64,000 nt of DNA from Ruminococcus sp. (GTDB taxonomy: Bacteria > Bacillota > Clostridia > Oscillospirales > Acutalibacteraceae): the NCBI GenBank assembly GCA_022511005.1, contig JAFLSJ010000001.1:28627-92626 (forward strand). Direction: 5' to 3'. The position numbers were made by a program, and so were the translations under genes. Every line of letters begins with the position of its first letter. The first letter of the stretch is position 1. This document shows positions 55,669 to 64,000 of this stretch, in pieces. A model generated the notes under the pieces. The model searched no databases. It had not been told where the DNA came from and saw nothing but the letters and a program-made list of their open reading frames with translations.

Positions 55669-56394
55669 ATGGAGTTAATTATGAAACGAAAAATAATGGC
55701 AATAGCTTTTGTTTTATGCTTTTTTTTCATTTTTGCAGGGTGTTCCGAGGACACCTCAAAAGAGCAGAATAGCACAAGTAATATAGAAGAAGCTACCTCT
55801 TCACAGAACCAAAATGACAATTCTCTGATAGGAACATGGCAGTTTGTAAATGAAGACGGCGAAAACCATACGCTAATATCTTATGTGTTTCAGGATGAAA
55901 CAACAGCCGTCTTGGCAATGGGAAATGTAGCCTACTGCTCGGAGCTTAAATTAGAAAAAAACGCAGACGGAAAAGACACTCTAACCGCGCAGCTGTATTA
56001 TAATATAAACGGAACATATGTTTATGAAATATCAGATGACGGAAAGACAATGACTTTAACTGAGGAAGGCGTAGAAAACGGCGAAAAATTTGTTATGAAG
56101 AAGGTTGAAAATTATAAATTTATGCCGGATCCGCCGAAAAATTCAAAAGTTGATGAAAAGCTTATAGGAACATGGAAAGATAAGGAAAATACCGGAATAA
56201 CATATACGTTCAACGATAACGGAACAATGGAAAACAACAGTTATGATGTTATGATAACGTATGCTCAGTTTTCCGCAAGCGACGGAAAAATCAACTATTT
56301 ATATAATCTGGGAACGGAAGTAGAAGATACTTATGAATATTCCTTTGACGGAGATGTTCTGATTATTGATAATGCAGAATTTGTAAAACAATAA
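55669..56394 (+). CDS. Putative lipoprotein with two lipocalin-like GTW repeats
   Basis: Lipobox FIFAGC; duplicated LIGTWQFVNEDG / LIGTWKDKENTG segments; likely start is the internal MKRKIMAIAF at 55681. Confidence 0.75.
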   Translation: MELIMKRKIMAIAFVLCFFFIFAGCSEDTSKEQNSTSNIEEATSSQNQNDNSLIGTWQFVNEDGENHTLISYVFQDETTAVLAMGNVAYCSELKLEKNADGKDTLTAQLYYNINGTYVYEISDDGKTMTLTEEGVENGEKFVMKKVENYKFMPDPPKNSKVDEKLIGTWKDKENTGITYTFNDNGTMENNSYDVMITYAQFSASDGKINYLYNLGTEVEDTYEYSFDGDVLIIDNAEFVKQ

Positions 56395-56405
56395 AAAAGA
56401 AGGAA

Positions 56406-57065
56406 ATGGAAATGTCAAATAATCTTTTTATGCAAAATATCGCAACCACAGTTATTATTATTTCAATGTTATTTGCACTTGCAAAATGTTTCTTCGGCTA
56501 TAAACTGCAAAGGTTTTTTTCAGCATTAAACGGCTTTGCAATAGGTGTAGTTTTGGGAGCATTGATAATAACAATTATTTGTCCTAAAAACGAATACTAT
56601 TTAACAGTATTATTAGTAGGTATATTAATTATGGGAATTGTCGGTGCAGTAGTAAGTTTCACCTTTTATAAAGTTGGCGTGTTCATTTATATGTTTTCTA
56701 CTACTTTTGCATTGGTGTACAGTCTGTTAGAATCATTTGTTGGAAAAAGAGCTCCTGTTGCTGAAAGAGGGGTAACTCTGGCAAACTCAGATTTATTAAA
56801 CGGTAACCTTTCAAATTTTAATTGGGTATTCTTAATAGCGGCTTTTGTGGTTGCAATAATTGTGGGAATTATCACAATTAAATTTATCAAGAAGATTATG
56901 ATAATAGTAACAGCGGTCAGCGGAGGACTTAGTTTTTCAACCAGTTTGCTTGTAGATATAATTAAGTTTAATAACCTTATCGTCATTCTGCTTGTAGCTG
57001 CTGCGATGGCTGTTCTGGGTATAACATTTCAGTTCAGAACTACAAAAAAGTATAATCACAGATAA
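56406..57065 (+). CDS. Hypothetical multi-TM membrane protein (TMEM198/DUF4203-like)
   Basis: Six to seven TM segments, Gly-rich helices FFSALNGFAIGVVLGALII. Confidence 0.6.
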   Translation: MEMSNNLFMQNIATTVIIISMLFALAKCFFGYKLQRFFSALNGFAIGVVLGALIITIICPKNEYYLTVLLVGILIMGIVGAVVSFTFYKVGVFIYMFSTTFALVYSLLESFVGKRAPVAERGVTLANSDLLNGNLSNFNWVFLIAAFVVAIIVGIITIKFIKKIMIIVTAVSGGLSFSTSLLVDIIKFNNLIVILLVAAAMAVLGITFQFRTTKKYNHR

Positions 57066-57082
57066 GTATAAGTAAATAAAAT

Positions 57083-57120
57083 TATGGCTGACAGGGAATT
57101 ATCTGTCAGCCATTTTCTTT
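57083..57120 (+). terminator. Terminator after the 56406 ORF
   Basis: atggctgacagggaattatctgtcagccattttctt. Confidence 0.75.
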
Positions 57121-57134
57121 AGTATTTAATTAAA

Positions 57135-57150
57135 TGTTTCACGTGAAACA
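57135..57150. promoter_or_regulatory. parS centromere site
   Basis: TGTTTCACGTGAAACA, perfect 16-bp parS palindrome. Confidence 0.96.
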
Positions 57151-57180
57151 ATATTAAAAAAGTATTTATAATAAATATGA

Positions 57181-57268
57181 AAAAGTTTCGCCGTGACCGA
57201 CGGCGACAAAGGGCTTCTCGCCCTTTGATTCTCGGTCGCTTTTTTCAAAAAGCAACGCAAAAACTTTT
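57181..57268 (-). repeat. Triple-hairpin intergenic repeat, copy 3 (family B)
   Basis: Reverse complement of copy 2: tcgccgtgaccgacggcga / caaagggcttctcgccctttg / ggtcgcttttttcaaaaagcaac; abuts the serS stop. Confidence 0.88.
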
Positions 57269-58562
57269 ATTTTTCTTTACAAGGAACTTCGATTACTGTT
57301 TTTCCGCCCATATACGGCTGTAATGCAACAGGGATGTTTACTGAACCGTCCTCGTTAAGATTGTTTTCAAGAAAAGCGATTAACATTCTCGGCGGAGCAA
57401 CAACTGTGTTGTTAAGAGTGTGGGCAAAGTATTTACCGTCTTTGCCTGTAACTCTGATTTTAAGTCTTCTTGCCTGAGCGTCGCCTAAATTAGAGCAGGA
57501 ACCTACCTCAAAGTATTTTTTCTGTCTTGGCGACCACGCTTCGACATCAATTGAGCGTACCTTTAAGTCCGCTAAATCTCCCGAACAACATTCAAGTGTT
57601 CTTACGGGAATATCAAGTGATCGGAATAAATCTACTGTGTTTTGCCAAAGCTTATCAAACCACATTTTGCTGTCTTCAGGCTTGCAGACAACAATCATTT
57701 CCTGCTTTTCAAACTGATGAATTCTGTAAACACCACGCTCTTCAATACCGTGTGCGCCCTTTTCTTTTCTGAAGCAGGGTGAGTAGCTTGTTAAAGTTTG
57801 AGGCAGGTTATCCTCTTTAATAATAGTATCAATAAACTTGCCTATCATTGAGTGTTCGCTTGTGCCGATTAAGTAAAGGTCTTCACCCTCGATTTTGTAC
57901 ATCATAGCTTCCATTTCGTTAAAACTCATAACGCCGTCAACAACATTTCCTCTTATCATAAAAGGAGGAATACAGTATGTGAATCCCCTGTCAATCATAA
58001 AATCTCTTGCATAAGAAATCACAGCGCTGTGAAGTCTTGCGATGTCACCCATTAAGTAATAGAAACCGTTACCTGCAACTTTTCTTGCACTGTCAAGGTC
58101 AAGTCCGTTAAGCTTTTCCATAATTTCTGCGTGATAGGGGATATCAAAATCAGGAACAACAGGCTCGCCGAAACGCTCAACCTCAACATTTTCGCTGTCA
58201 TCTTTGCCGATTGGAACACAATCGTCAATGATATTTGGAATTTTCATCATTATTTTTTTGATTTCTTCGGCAAATAATGTTTCCTTTTCTTCAAGCTCAG
58301 CAAGCTGTTGGCTTTGTTCGGTTACCAGCTTTTTCATTTCTTCGGCTTCTTCTTTTTTGCCCTGAGCCATAAGACCGCCTATTTGCTTAGAGATTTTATT
58401 TCTGTTGGCTCTTAATTCGTCTGCACTTCTCTTTGCAGTTCTGCTCTGCTCGTCAAGACGGATTACTTCATCTACAAGACCTATTTTTTCGTCCTGAAAC
58501 TTTTTTCTTATATTTTCTTTTACAAGATCGGGATTTTCTCTTAAAAATTTTATATCAATCAT
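57267..58562 (-). CDS. serS: Seryl-tRNA synthetase
   Basis: MIDIKFLRENPDLVKENIRKK; GTSEHSMIGKF; class II motifs. Confidence 0.98.
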   Translation of the reverse strand: MIDIKFLRENPDLVKENIRKKFQDEKIGLVDEVIRLDEQSRTAKRSADELRANRNKISKQIGGLMAQGKKEEAEEMKKLVTEQSQQLAELEEKETLFAEEIKKIMMKIPNIIDDCVPIGKDDSENVEVERFGEPVVPDFDIPYHAEIMEKLNGLDLDSARKVAGNGFYYLMGDIARLHSAVISYARDFMIDRGFTYCIPPFMIRGNVVDGVMSFNEMEAMMYKIEGEDLYLIGTSEHSMIGKFIDTIIKEDNLPQTLTSYSPCFRKEKGAHGIEERGVYRIHQFEKQEMIVVCKPEDSKMWFDKLWQNTVDLFRSLDIPVRTLECCSGDLADLKVRSIDVEAWSPRQKKYFEVGSCSNLGDAQARRLKIRVTGKDGKYFAHTLNNTVVAPPRMLIAFLENNLNEDGSVNIPVALQPYMGGKTVIEVPCKEK

Positions 58563-58585
58563 AATTTTCTCCTTTTATTTGGTGT

Positions 58586-59446
58586 TTAGTATAATTTATT
58601 AGCAAGCTCTTTTAACTCTTCATCAGAGTAAAACTCAATTTGTAATATTCCGCCCTTTTTGTTTTTAAGGGGAGAGATTGAAACCTTTTTTCCTAAATAT
58701 TCGGTTAATGCGAGTTCAACCTCGCTAAAATAAGATACTTTTGGTTGGGATTTTTGTGTAGCAGAAACAGCCTTTTTCGCTTGCTGTATTTTTTTGCTTA
58801 AGGCTTCTGCCTGACGTACCGATAAATCACGCTTTTCTATTTCCTTTGCAAGAAACAGTCTATCCTTTTCATCTTCAAGAGAAAGAATGGCTCTTGCGTG
58901 ACCTGCACTAATTGCACCTGATGATACCATTTTTAAAATATCTTCGGAGAGCTTTAAAAGTCTTAAAGCGTTTGCAACGGCACTTCTTGATTTTCCCACA
59001 GCCTTTGAAACCTCTTCCTGAGAAAAATCGTACTCGTCCATTAAAGCTTTATATCCCTGTGCTTCTTCAATTGCAGTCAGGTTTTCTCTTTGCAGATTTT
59101 CAATTAAAGCAAGCTCCATAGTTTCGCTTTCGGAAAGCTCTCTGATAATAACGGGAATTTCAGAAAGCCCTGCCATACGGCTGGCTCTGTATCTGCGTTC
59201 GCCTGCAACAATCTGATATCCGCCTCCGATTAAAGGTCTTACCAAAATCGGCTGTAAAAGACCATGTTTTGAAATGCTTTCTGCAAGCTCCGCAAGAGCG
59301 GCTTCATCAAAATCGTGTCTGGGCTGGTCTTTATTGGGCTCAATTTCAGATAGCTTTAAGGTTACGGTACTGTTTTTGTCTTCCGAATCATTTTCCATAA
59401 AAATGGCGTTGAGACCTTTTCCTAATCCGCCTAATTTTTTAGCCAT
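58586..59446 (-). CDS. parB: Chromosome partitioning protein ParB/Spo0J
   Basis: GLGKGLNAIF; KDQPRHDFDEAALAELAESISKHGLLQPILVRP; ENLQRENLTAIEEAQGY. Confidence 0.96.
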   Translation of the reverse strand: MAKKLGGLGKGLNAIFMENDSEDKNSTVTLKLSEIEPNKDQPRHDFDEAALAELAESISKHGLLQPILVRPLIGGGYQIVAGERRYRASRMAGLSEIPVIIRELSESETMELALIENLQRENLTAIEEAQGYKALMDEYDFSQEEVSKAVGKSRSAVANALRLLKLSEDILKMVSSGAISAGHARAILSLEDEKDRLFLAKEIEKRDLSVRQAEALSKKIQQAKKAVSATQKSQPKVSYFSEVELALTEYLGKKVSISPLKNKKGGILQIEFYSDEELKELANKLY

Positions 59447-60212
59447 ACAGACGCTCCTTTTCTATAATTTCCTGTGCAAGTGATGTATAAGACAGTGAAC
59501 CTTTACAGGATTTATCGTAATAAATTACCGGCATACCAAAGCTTGGTGCCTCAGAAAGGCGAACGCCTCTTGGTACAACCGTTTTGAAAACTTTTCTTGG
59601 GAAAAACTTTTTAACTTCCTGCACAACCTGTTGGGTAAGGTTAAGCCTTGCGTCAAACATTGTAAGTAATACGCCTTCAATTTCAAGAGAGGAGTTATAC
59701 ATTCTCTTAACTCGTCTTACGGAGTTCATAAGCTGAGAAAGTCCCTCCAAAGCATAATATTCGCATTGAATAGGAACTAAAATTGAATCTGCAAAGGTTA
59801 ATGCATTTGTAGTTATAAGTCCTAAGGAGGGAGGGCAGTCAATTATAATATAGTCATAATTTTGCTTTACAGACAGAACGCCGCTTTTTAGTCTTTGCTC
59901 TCTGTGGGGTAAGTCCGCAATTTCCAATTCTGCCGCTGCAAGATCTAAGCTTGAGGGCAAAATATGCAGGTTTTCATAAGCTGTTGCAATGATGCATTGT
60001 TCAGCTTTTACTCCGTCAACAATGAGATTATAGCTTGAAAACTGAACCTTTCTTTTATCTATTGCAACACCGCTGGTGGCATTACCCTGAGGGTCAATGT
60101 CTATAAGCAGGGTTCTTTTTCCCAAAGCACCTAAACAAGCGGCAAGATTTACAGAGGTTGTGGTTTTTCCAACGCCGCCTTTTTGGTTGGCAACTGCAAT
60201 TATCTTTGTCAA
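59439..60212 (-). CDS. parA: Chromosome partitioning ATPase ParA/Soj
   Basis: IIAVANQKGGVGKTTTSVNLAACLG; DIDPQGNATSG; 8-bp overlap with parB. Confidence 0.97.
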   Translation of the reverse strand: MTKIIAVANQKGGVGKTTTSVNLAACLGALGKRTLLIDIDPQGNATSGVAIDKRKVQFSSYNLIVDGVKAEQCIIATAYENLHILPSSLDLAAAELEIADLPHREQRLKSGVLSVKQNYDYIIIDCPPSLGLITTNALTFADSILVPIQCEYYALEGLSQLMNSVRRVKRMYNSSLEIEGVLLTMFDARLNLTQQVVQEVKKFFPRKVFKTVVPRGVRLSEAPSFGMPVIYYDKSCKGSLSYTSLAQEIIEKERLYG

Positions 60213-60314
60213 AAAATCACCCTTTCCTTTATTACAAATTTACCTGATTATTGTATCATAAGAGTAGGTAAAATTAAAGGTGTTTAAAGAAAAAAGTTGT
60301 ATTTTTGCAAAAAA

Positions 60315-60330
60315 TGTTTCACGTGAAACA
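60315..60330. promoter_or_regulatory. parS centromere site
   Basis: TGTTTCACGTGAAACA, perfect 16-bp parS palindrome upstream of parA. Confidence 0.96.
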
Positions 60331-60482
60331 TTTTAAAGGAAGTTATATACCTTTAAATTACTTTTTATAATATTCGTAAAACGCCAAAGACCACACATCT
60401 CTGTGTGGCCTTTGACAAGGGGTTTAGATAAGGAAATGGGTATGAGTGGAACGGGTGCAAAGCACCCAACTGGATGGTAAGT

Positions 60483-61316
60483 TTATGCAGTCTTATCTTT
60501 TTGGGACTGCTGTTTGGGAATTTTTATGGTGTATTCTATATAATCGCCGCTGTCTTCCTTTTTGCTGATTGCGTCAATTCCCGCAAGACGCATTGTGTCA
60601 ACGGCTTTGCTGATAGTATTGAGAAAAATTCTTATGTCCTTTACAACAAGCATCCGCTTGCCTGTTTTTTTGGCGACCACTGAATTTTGAGAAAGCATAT
60701 GGGTAATCATTTCTTCCGATTGGCTGACATTAAGCTTTTCGGAAATCATCTTGCTTAATGCCTCTTTTCTCAGTTCACTGTCGTCAATTTTAAGTAGTGC
60801 TCTGGCGTGGCGTTCTGATAGATTGGCTTGTACAATCCAATCCTGCTCTTCAAAGCTGAGTTTAAGTAGTCTTAGCTTGTTGGCTATGGTAGACTGCTTT
60901 TTACCCAGCTTTTTAGCAGCCTGCTCCTGGGTAAGACCGTAACGCCTTATGAGGCGGTTAATGCCTCTGGCTTCTTCAAAAAGTCCTAAGTCGCACCGTT
61001 GCAGGTTTTCGAGTAAAGCCAGAACAGCAGACTCTTTATCAGAACATCTGATTTCAATACAGGGAACTTTTGTAAGTCCTGCCATAACAGAGGCTCTGAG
61101 CCTGCGTTCTCCCGCAATTAGCTCATACTCGCCGGATTTCAGCCTTCTCACAGATAAAGGTTGAAGAATACCGTTTTCCGCAATAGACTGTGATAAAGCC
61201 TGTAATTCGGATTCTTCGAAAATCTTGCGAGGCTGAGTTTTATTCGGACGAATTTTTATTGTTGAAACCAGAATAATTTTATTGTCCCCTCTTGGCATTA
61301 TATTCAACATACTCAC
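60483..61316 (-). CDS. noc: Second ParB-family protein, Noc-like
   Basis: RPNKTQPRKIFEESELQALSQSIAENGILQPLSVRR; GERRLRASVMAGLTKVPCIEI; ENLQRCDLGLFEEARGINRL. Confidence 0.85.
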   Translation of the reverse strand: MSMLNIMPRGDNKIILVSTIKIRPNKTQPRKIFEESELQALSQSIAENGILQPLSVRRLKSGEYELIAGERRLRASVMAGLTKVPCIEIRCSDKESAVLALLENLQRCDLGLFEEARGINRLIRRYGLTQEQAAKKLGKKQSTIANKLRLLKLSFEEQDWIVQANLSERHARALLKIDDSELRKEALSKMISEKLNVSQSEEMITHMLSQNSVVAKKTGKRMLVVKDIRIFLNTISKAVDTMRLAGIDAISKKEDSGDYIEYTIKIPKQQSQKDKTA

Positions 61317-61527
61317 CTCACAGGATTGTCAAGGGTTTGTCCTTTTCTGTGCTATTATAATAACATAGCAAATGTGAATAAGTTGTCGTTATTTGAGCAA
61401 TTTTTATATAACCTTTTGAAAATTTATGGCAGATATTGCGGTAAAGGGTGTTTTTTGTCAGACATTTTAAAAGTTTTTTAAAAAATTTTTATAATTTTTT
61501 ATTATTCCCATATTATTATGAAATAAA

Positions 61528-61585
61528 AGCAGAGTCACAAACTATATCTAATTATATAAATATAGTAAGTGACTCTGCTTTTATG
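61528..61585 (-). terminator. Long palindrome downstream of the MATE gene, probable terminator
   Basis: aaaagcagagtcac...gtgactctgctttta, 14+ bp stem with A/T flanks on both sides. Confidence 0.75.
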
Positions 61586-61638
61586 ATATTAAAAATTTTA
61601 AAAGCGTTTCAGCTTTTTTAATTATGTTTTTTATAAAC

Positions 61639-62973
61639 TCAGCTTTTCCTCTGTATAAGAGGGAGTATCTTAAATTTATTATAAAGAATTGATAAAAACA
61701 ATGTTAGAAATTCTGCAACGGGAATTGCCAGCCATACCCCTGTTACTCCCCATATTAGCGGTAAAACAAGCAGAGCTGCCATAATAAATACAAAGGTTCT
61801 CGTAAAAGAGATTATGGCAGATGTTTTTCCGTCTGAAAGTGCGGTAAATAGCGATGATGAAAAAACATTAAAGCCGCTGAATAAAAATGAGGTGGCAAAA
61901 ATCAGAAAACCTGTTGAGGCAAGCTCATAAGTTTTAATATCGTTTTCTACAAACAGCTTAACTATAGTGTCCGCCATTACATATGAAAGGATTGTTACAA
62001 CTGCCGATGATATTACAATAAACCATACGGAGGTTTTATAAACACGACGAAGTCTTTTAAATTCCTCTGCACCGTGTTGAAAGCTGATTATAGGTGCAAC
62101 ACCAATAGAAAATCCTAAATATAGGGAGTTAAACAGGAACTGTGCATATAATAAAATCGAAATTGCCGCAACGCCTGACTCTCCTGCCAGCTGCATTAAA
62201 ATAATGTTAAATGCAAAGGTAATTACAGCAGTTGAAAGGTTAGTAACCATTTCGGAAGCACCGTTTGCACAGGCCTTTCCCAAAGATTTAAAGTTACATA
62301 TAAATTTAGTAAAATATATGTCGCCTCTTTTGCTGAAGAAAAAGACAATACCGCAAACTGACGGCACCATCTGACCTATACCTGTTGCAAGGGCGGCACC
62401 CAACACTCCCATTTGTAATAGTGCGATAAAAACAAAGTCAAGCACAGCGTTGGTAATCCCTGCAAAAATAGTTAAAACAAGCCCCAGCTTTGGTCTGCCT
62501 GCGGTAATAAAAAAACTTTGGAATAAACCTTGCAGCATACAAAAGGGTGAAAATAAAAAAGCGGTAACCATATATGTGTTGCAATCGTCAAGTAAAATAT
62601 CACTTGCACCCAGCATTAAAGAAATATTTGTAGGAAACAGCAAAACAATTGTTGTTAAAATAATGCTTATAACAAGTCCTGCAACAACAAAAAAGGAAAA
62701 GTTGCTGAGAGCCTCTTTCCTTTTTCCCTCTCCCATTTGAGTTGCTACTACTGCCGAACCGCCTGTTGCAAGCATAATTCCAAAGGCAAACAAAACGCTT
62801 ATGGGAGGAAAAGCGATATTTAAAGCGGACAAAGCATTACTGCCTACAAACCGAGATACGAAAAATCCGTCGATTATAGTATATAAGGACATAAATACCA
62901 TCATAATAATTGACGGAAAAGCAAATCTTATTAACCCGAAGGGTTTAAAATCCTGATTTATAGAAGCTGACAT
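61639..62973 (-). CDS. MATE family efflux transporter
   Basis: 12 TM segments; IIDGFFVSRFVGSNALSALNIAFPP. Likely start is the internal MSASINQDFKPFG (62973) rather than 63081. Confidence 0.92.
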   Translation of the reverse strand: MSASINQDFKPFGLIRFAFPSIIMMVFMSLYTIIDGFFVSRFVGSNALSALNIAFPPISVLFAFGIMLATGGSAVVATQMGEGKRKEALSNFSFFVVAGLVISIILTTIVLLFPTNISLMLGASDILLDDCNTYMVTAFLFSPFCMLQGLFQSFFITAGRPKLGLVLTIFAGITNAVLDFVFIALLQMGVLGAALATGIGQMVPSVCGIVFFFSKRGDIYFTKFICNFKSLGKACANGASEMVTNLSTAVITFAFNIILMQLAGESGVAAISILLYAQFLFNSLYLGFSIGVAPIISFQHGAEEFKRLRRVYKTSVWFIVISSAVVTILSYVMADTIVKLFVENDIKTYELASTGFLIFATSFLFSGFNVFSSSLFTALSDGKTSAIISFTRTFVFIMAALLVLPLIWGVTGVWLAIPVAEFLTLFLSILYNKFKILPLIQRKS

Positions 62974-63135
62974 AAAAATCCTTTCAGATAATTGATTTGT
63001 AAAATAAAAGAACAAAACACCAAAACCCATAGACAGAGTTTTGGTGTTGAATAAGCAAAAGTATTCGTAGGAAAACCACAAGACAAATAGCTATATGTGC
63101 CATTTGCACATAAGTAGATAAATATAACAGTATAA

Positions 63136-63537
63136 TTATCTCTTACTAAACTGTGGTGCGCGACGTGCGGCTTTGAGACCGTACTTCTTACGTTCTTTCA
63201 TTCTTGGGTCACGAGTTAAGAAGCCTGCCTTCTTAAGAGCAGGACGGAGAGCGTCACTGTCATACTGAAGAAGAGCTCTTGAAATACCGTGACGGATAGC
63301 ACCTGCCTGACCTGTAACGCCGCCGCCTGCAACTCTGCAAACGATGTCAAATTTCTCAGCAGTTTCAGTTAAAGCCAGAGGTTGTCTAACGATAAGCTTA
63401 AGGGTTTCAAGACCAAAATAATCGTCAATATCTCTATCATTAATTGTAATTTTTCCTGTGCCCTGATAAAGTCTTACTCTTGCAACAGAGCTTTTTCTTC
63501 TACCTGTACCGTAGAAAAATGGTTTTGCATCATACAT
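63136..63537 (-). CDS. rpsI: 30S ribosomal protein S9
   Basis: [17 protein letters not shown]-terminal [24 protein letters not shown]. Confidence 0.98.
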   Translation of the reverse strand: MYDAKPFFYGTGRRKSSVARVRLYQGTGKITINDRDIDDYFGLETLKLIVRQPLALTETAEKFDIVCRVAGGGVTGQAGAIRHGISRALLQYDSDALRPALKKAGFLTRDPRMKERKKYGLKAARRAPQFSKR

Positions 63538-63557
63538 TCTGAATTACCTCCTTCAAA

Positions 63558-63986
63558 TTAAGCTTCAAGAGCCTCAGGCTTCTGAGCCTGATGATTGTGT
63601 TCTGCGCCCTCAAAGAGTCTTAATCTTGTAAGAGCAGCTCTGCCGATTGTGTTTGAAGGAATCATACCCTTAACAGCAAGCTCCATAGCCTTTGTTGGGC
63701 GTGTAGCCATAAGAGTATCGTATCTTGTTTCCTTTAAGTGGCCGATATAGCCTGTGTGGCGATACCATTTTTTCTGAACAAGCTTATTGCCTGTTAAAAC
63801 AGCATCTTTACAATTGATAATAATAACATGATCTCCGCAATCTACATGTGGAGTAAAGGTTGGTTTATGTTTACCTCTTAAAATAACAGCGGCCTGAGCA
63901 GCAACTCTTCCTAAAGGTTTGCCTGCTGCATCAATTACATACCACTTGCGTTCAACCTCGCCTTTTTTAGCCATATAAGTTGACAT
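63558..63986 (-). CDS. rplM: 50S ribosomal protein L13
   Basis: [46 protein letters not shown]. Confidence 0.98.
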   Translation of the reverse strand: MSTYMAKKGEVERKWYVIDAAGKPLGRVAAQAAVILRGKHKPTFTPHVDCGDHVIIINCKDAVLTGNKLVQKKWYRHTGYIGHLKETRYDTLMATRPTKAMELAVKGMIPSNTIGRAALTRLRLFEGAEHNHQAQKPEALEA

Positions 63987-64000
63987 AGCGAATCCTCCTG

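Overview
Low-GC Firmicutes chromosomal window, probably from the class Clostridia (Oscillospiraceae/Ruminococcaceae-like; taxonomy is inference), centred on the replication-origin neighbourhood. Core genes: dut, U32 peptidase, zapA, valS with a T-box leader, nifJ/PFOR, mrp, the hrcA-grpE-dnaK-dnaJ-prmA operon with a CIRCE element, rpsT, gyrA, gyrB, remB-like, recF, S4-domain protein, dnaN, dnaA | rpmH, rnpA, yidD, yidC, jag, mnmE, mnmG, rsmG, guaB, serS, parB, parA, a second ParB/Noc-like gene, MATE transporter, rpsI, rplM. The dnaA-dnaN spacer holds a likely oriC: TAG x5 next to a G5 run and an AT-rich tract, matching the DnaA-trio layout. Two perfect parS sites (TGTTTCACGTGAAACA) flank serS-parB-parA. 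Accessory content: GH13 amylase-like enzyme, asymmetric heterodimeric ABC exporter, BspA-type LRR protein with a dockerin, acyltransferase, membrane glycosyltransferase-like protein, PadR/HAAS regulatory pair and several small unknown proteins. Not covered by the ORF track: (i) a family of intergenic bi-hairpin repeats with conserved outer ends (GTAGGG...CCCTAC) and covarying stems; (ii) a triple-hairpin repeat with three copies around the origin; (iii) a candidate type I toxin-antitoxin locus at 17.5-17.8 kb with convergent promoters and a 20-26 aa hydrophobic peptide. No rRNA, tRNA, CRISPR array, prophage or intact transposase was seen. All calls are by eye from sequence and translated ORFs; no searches were run.
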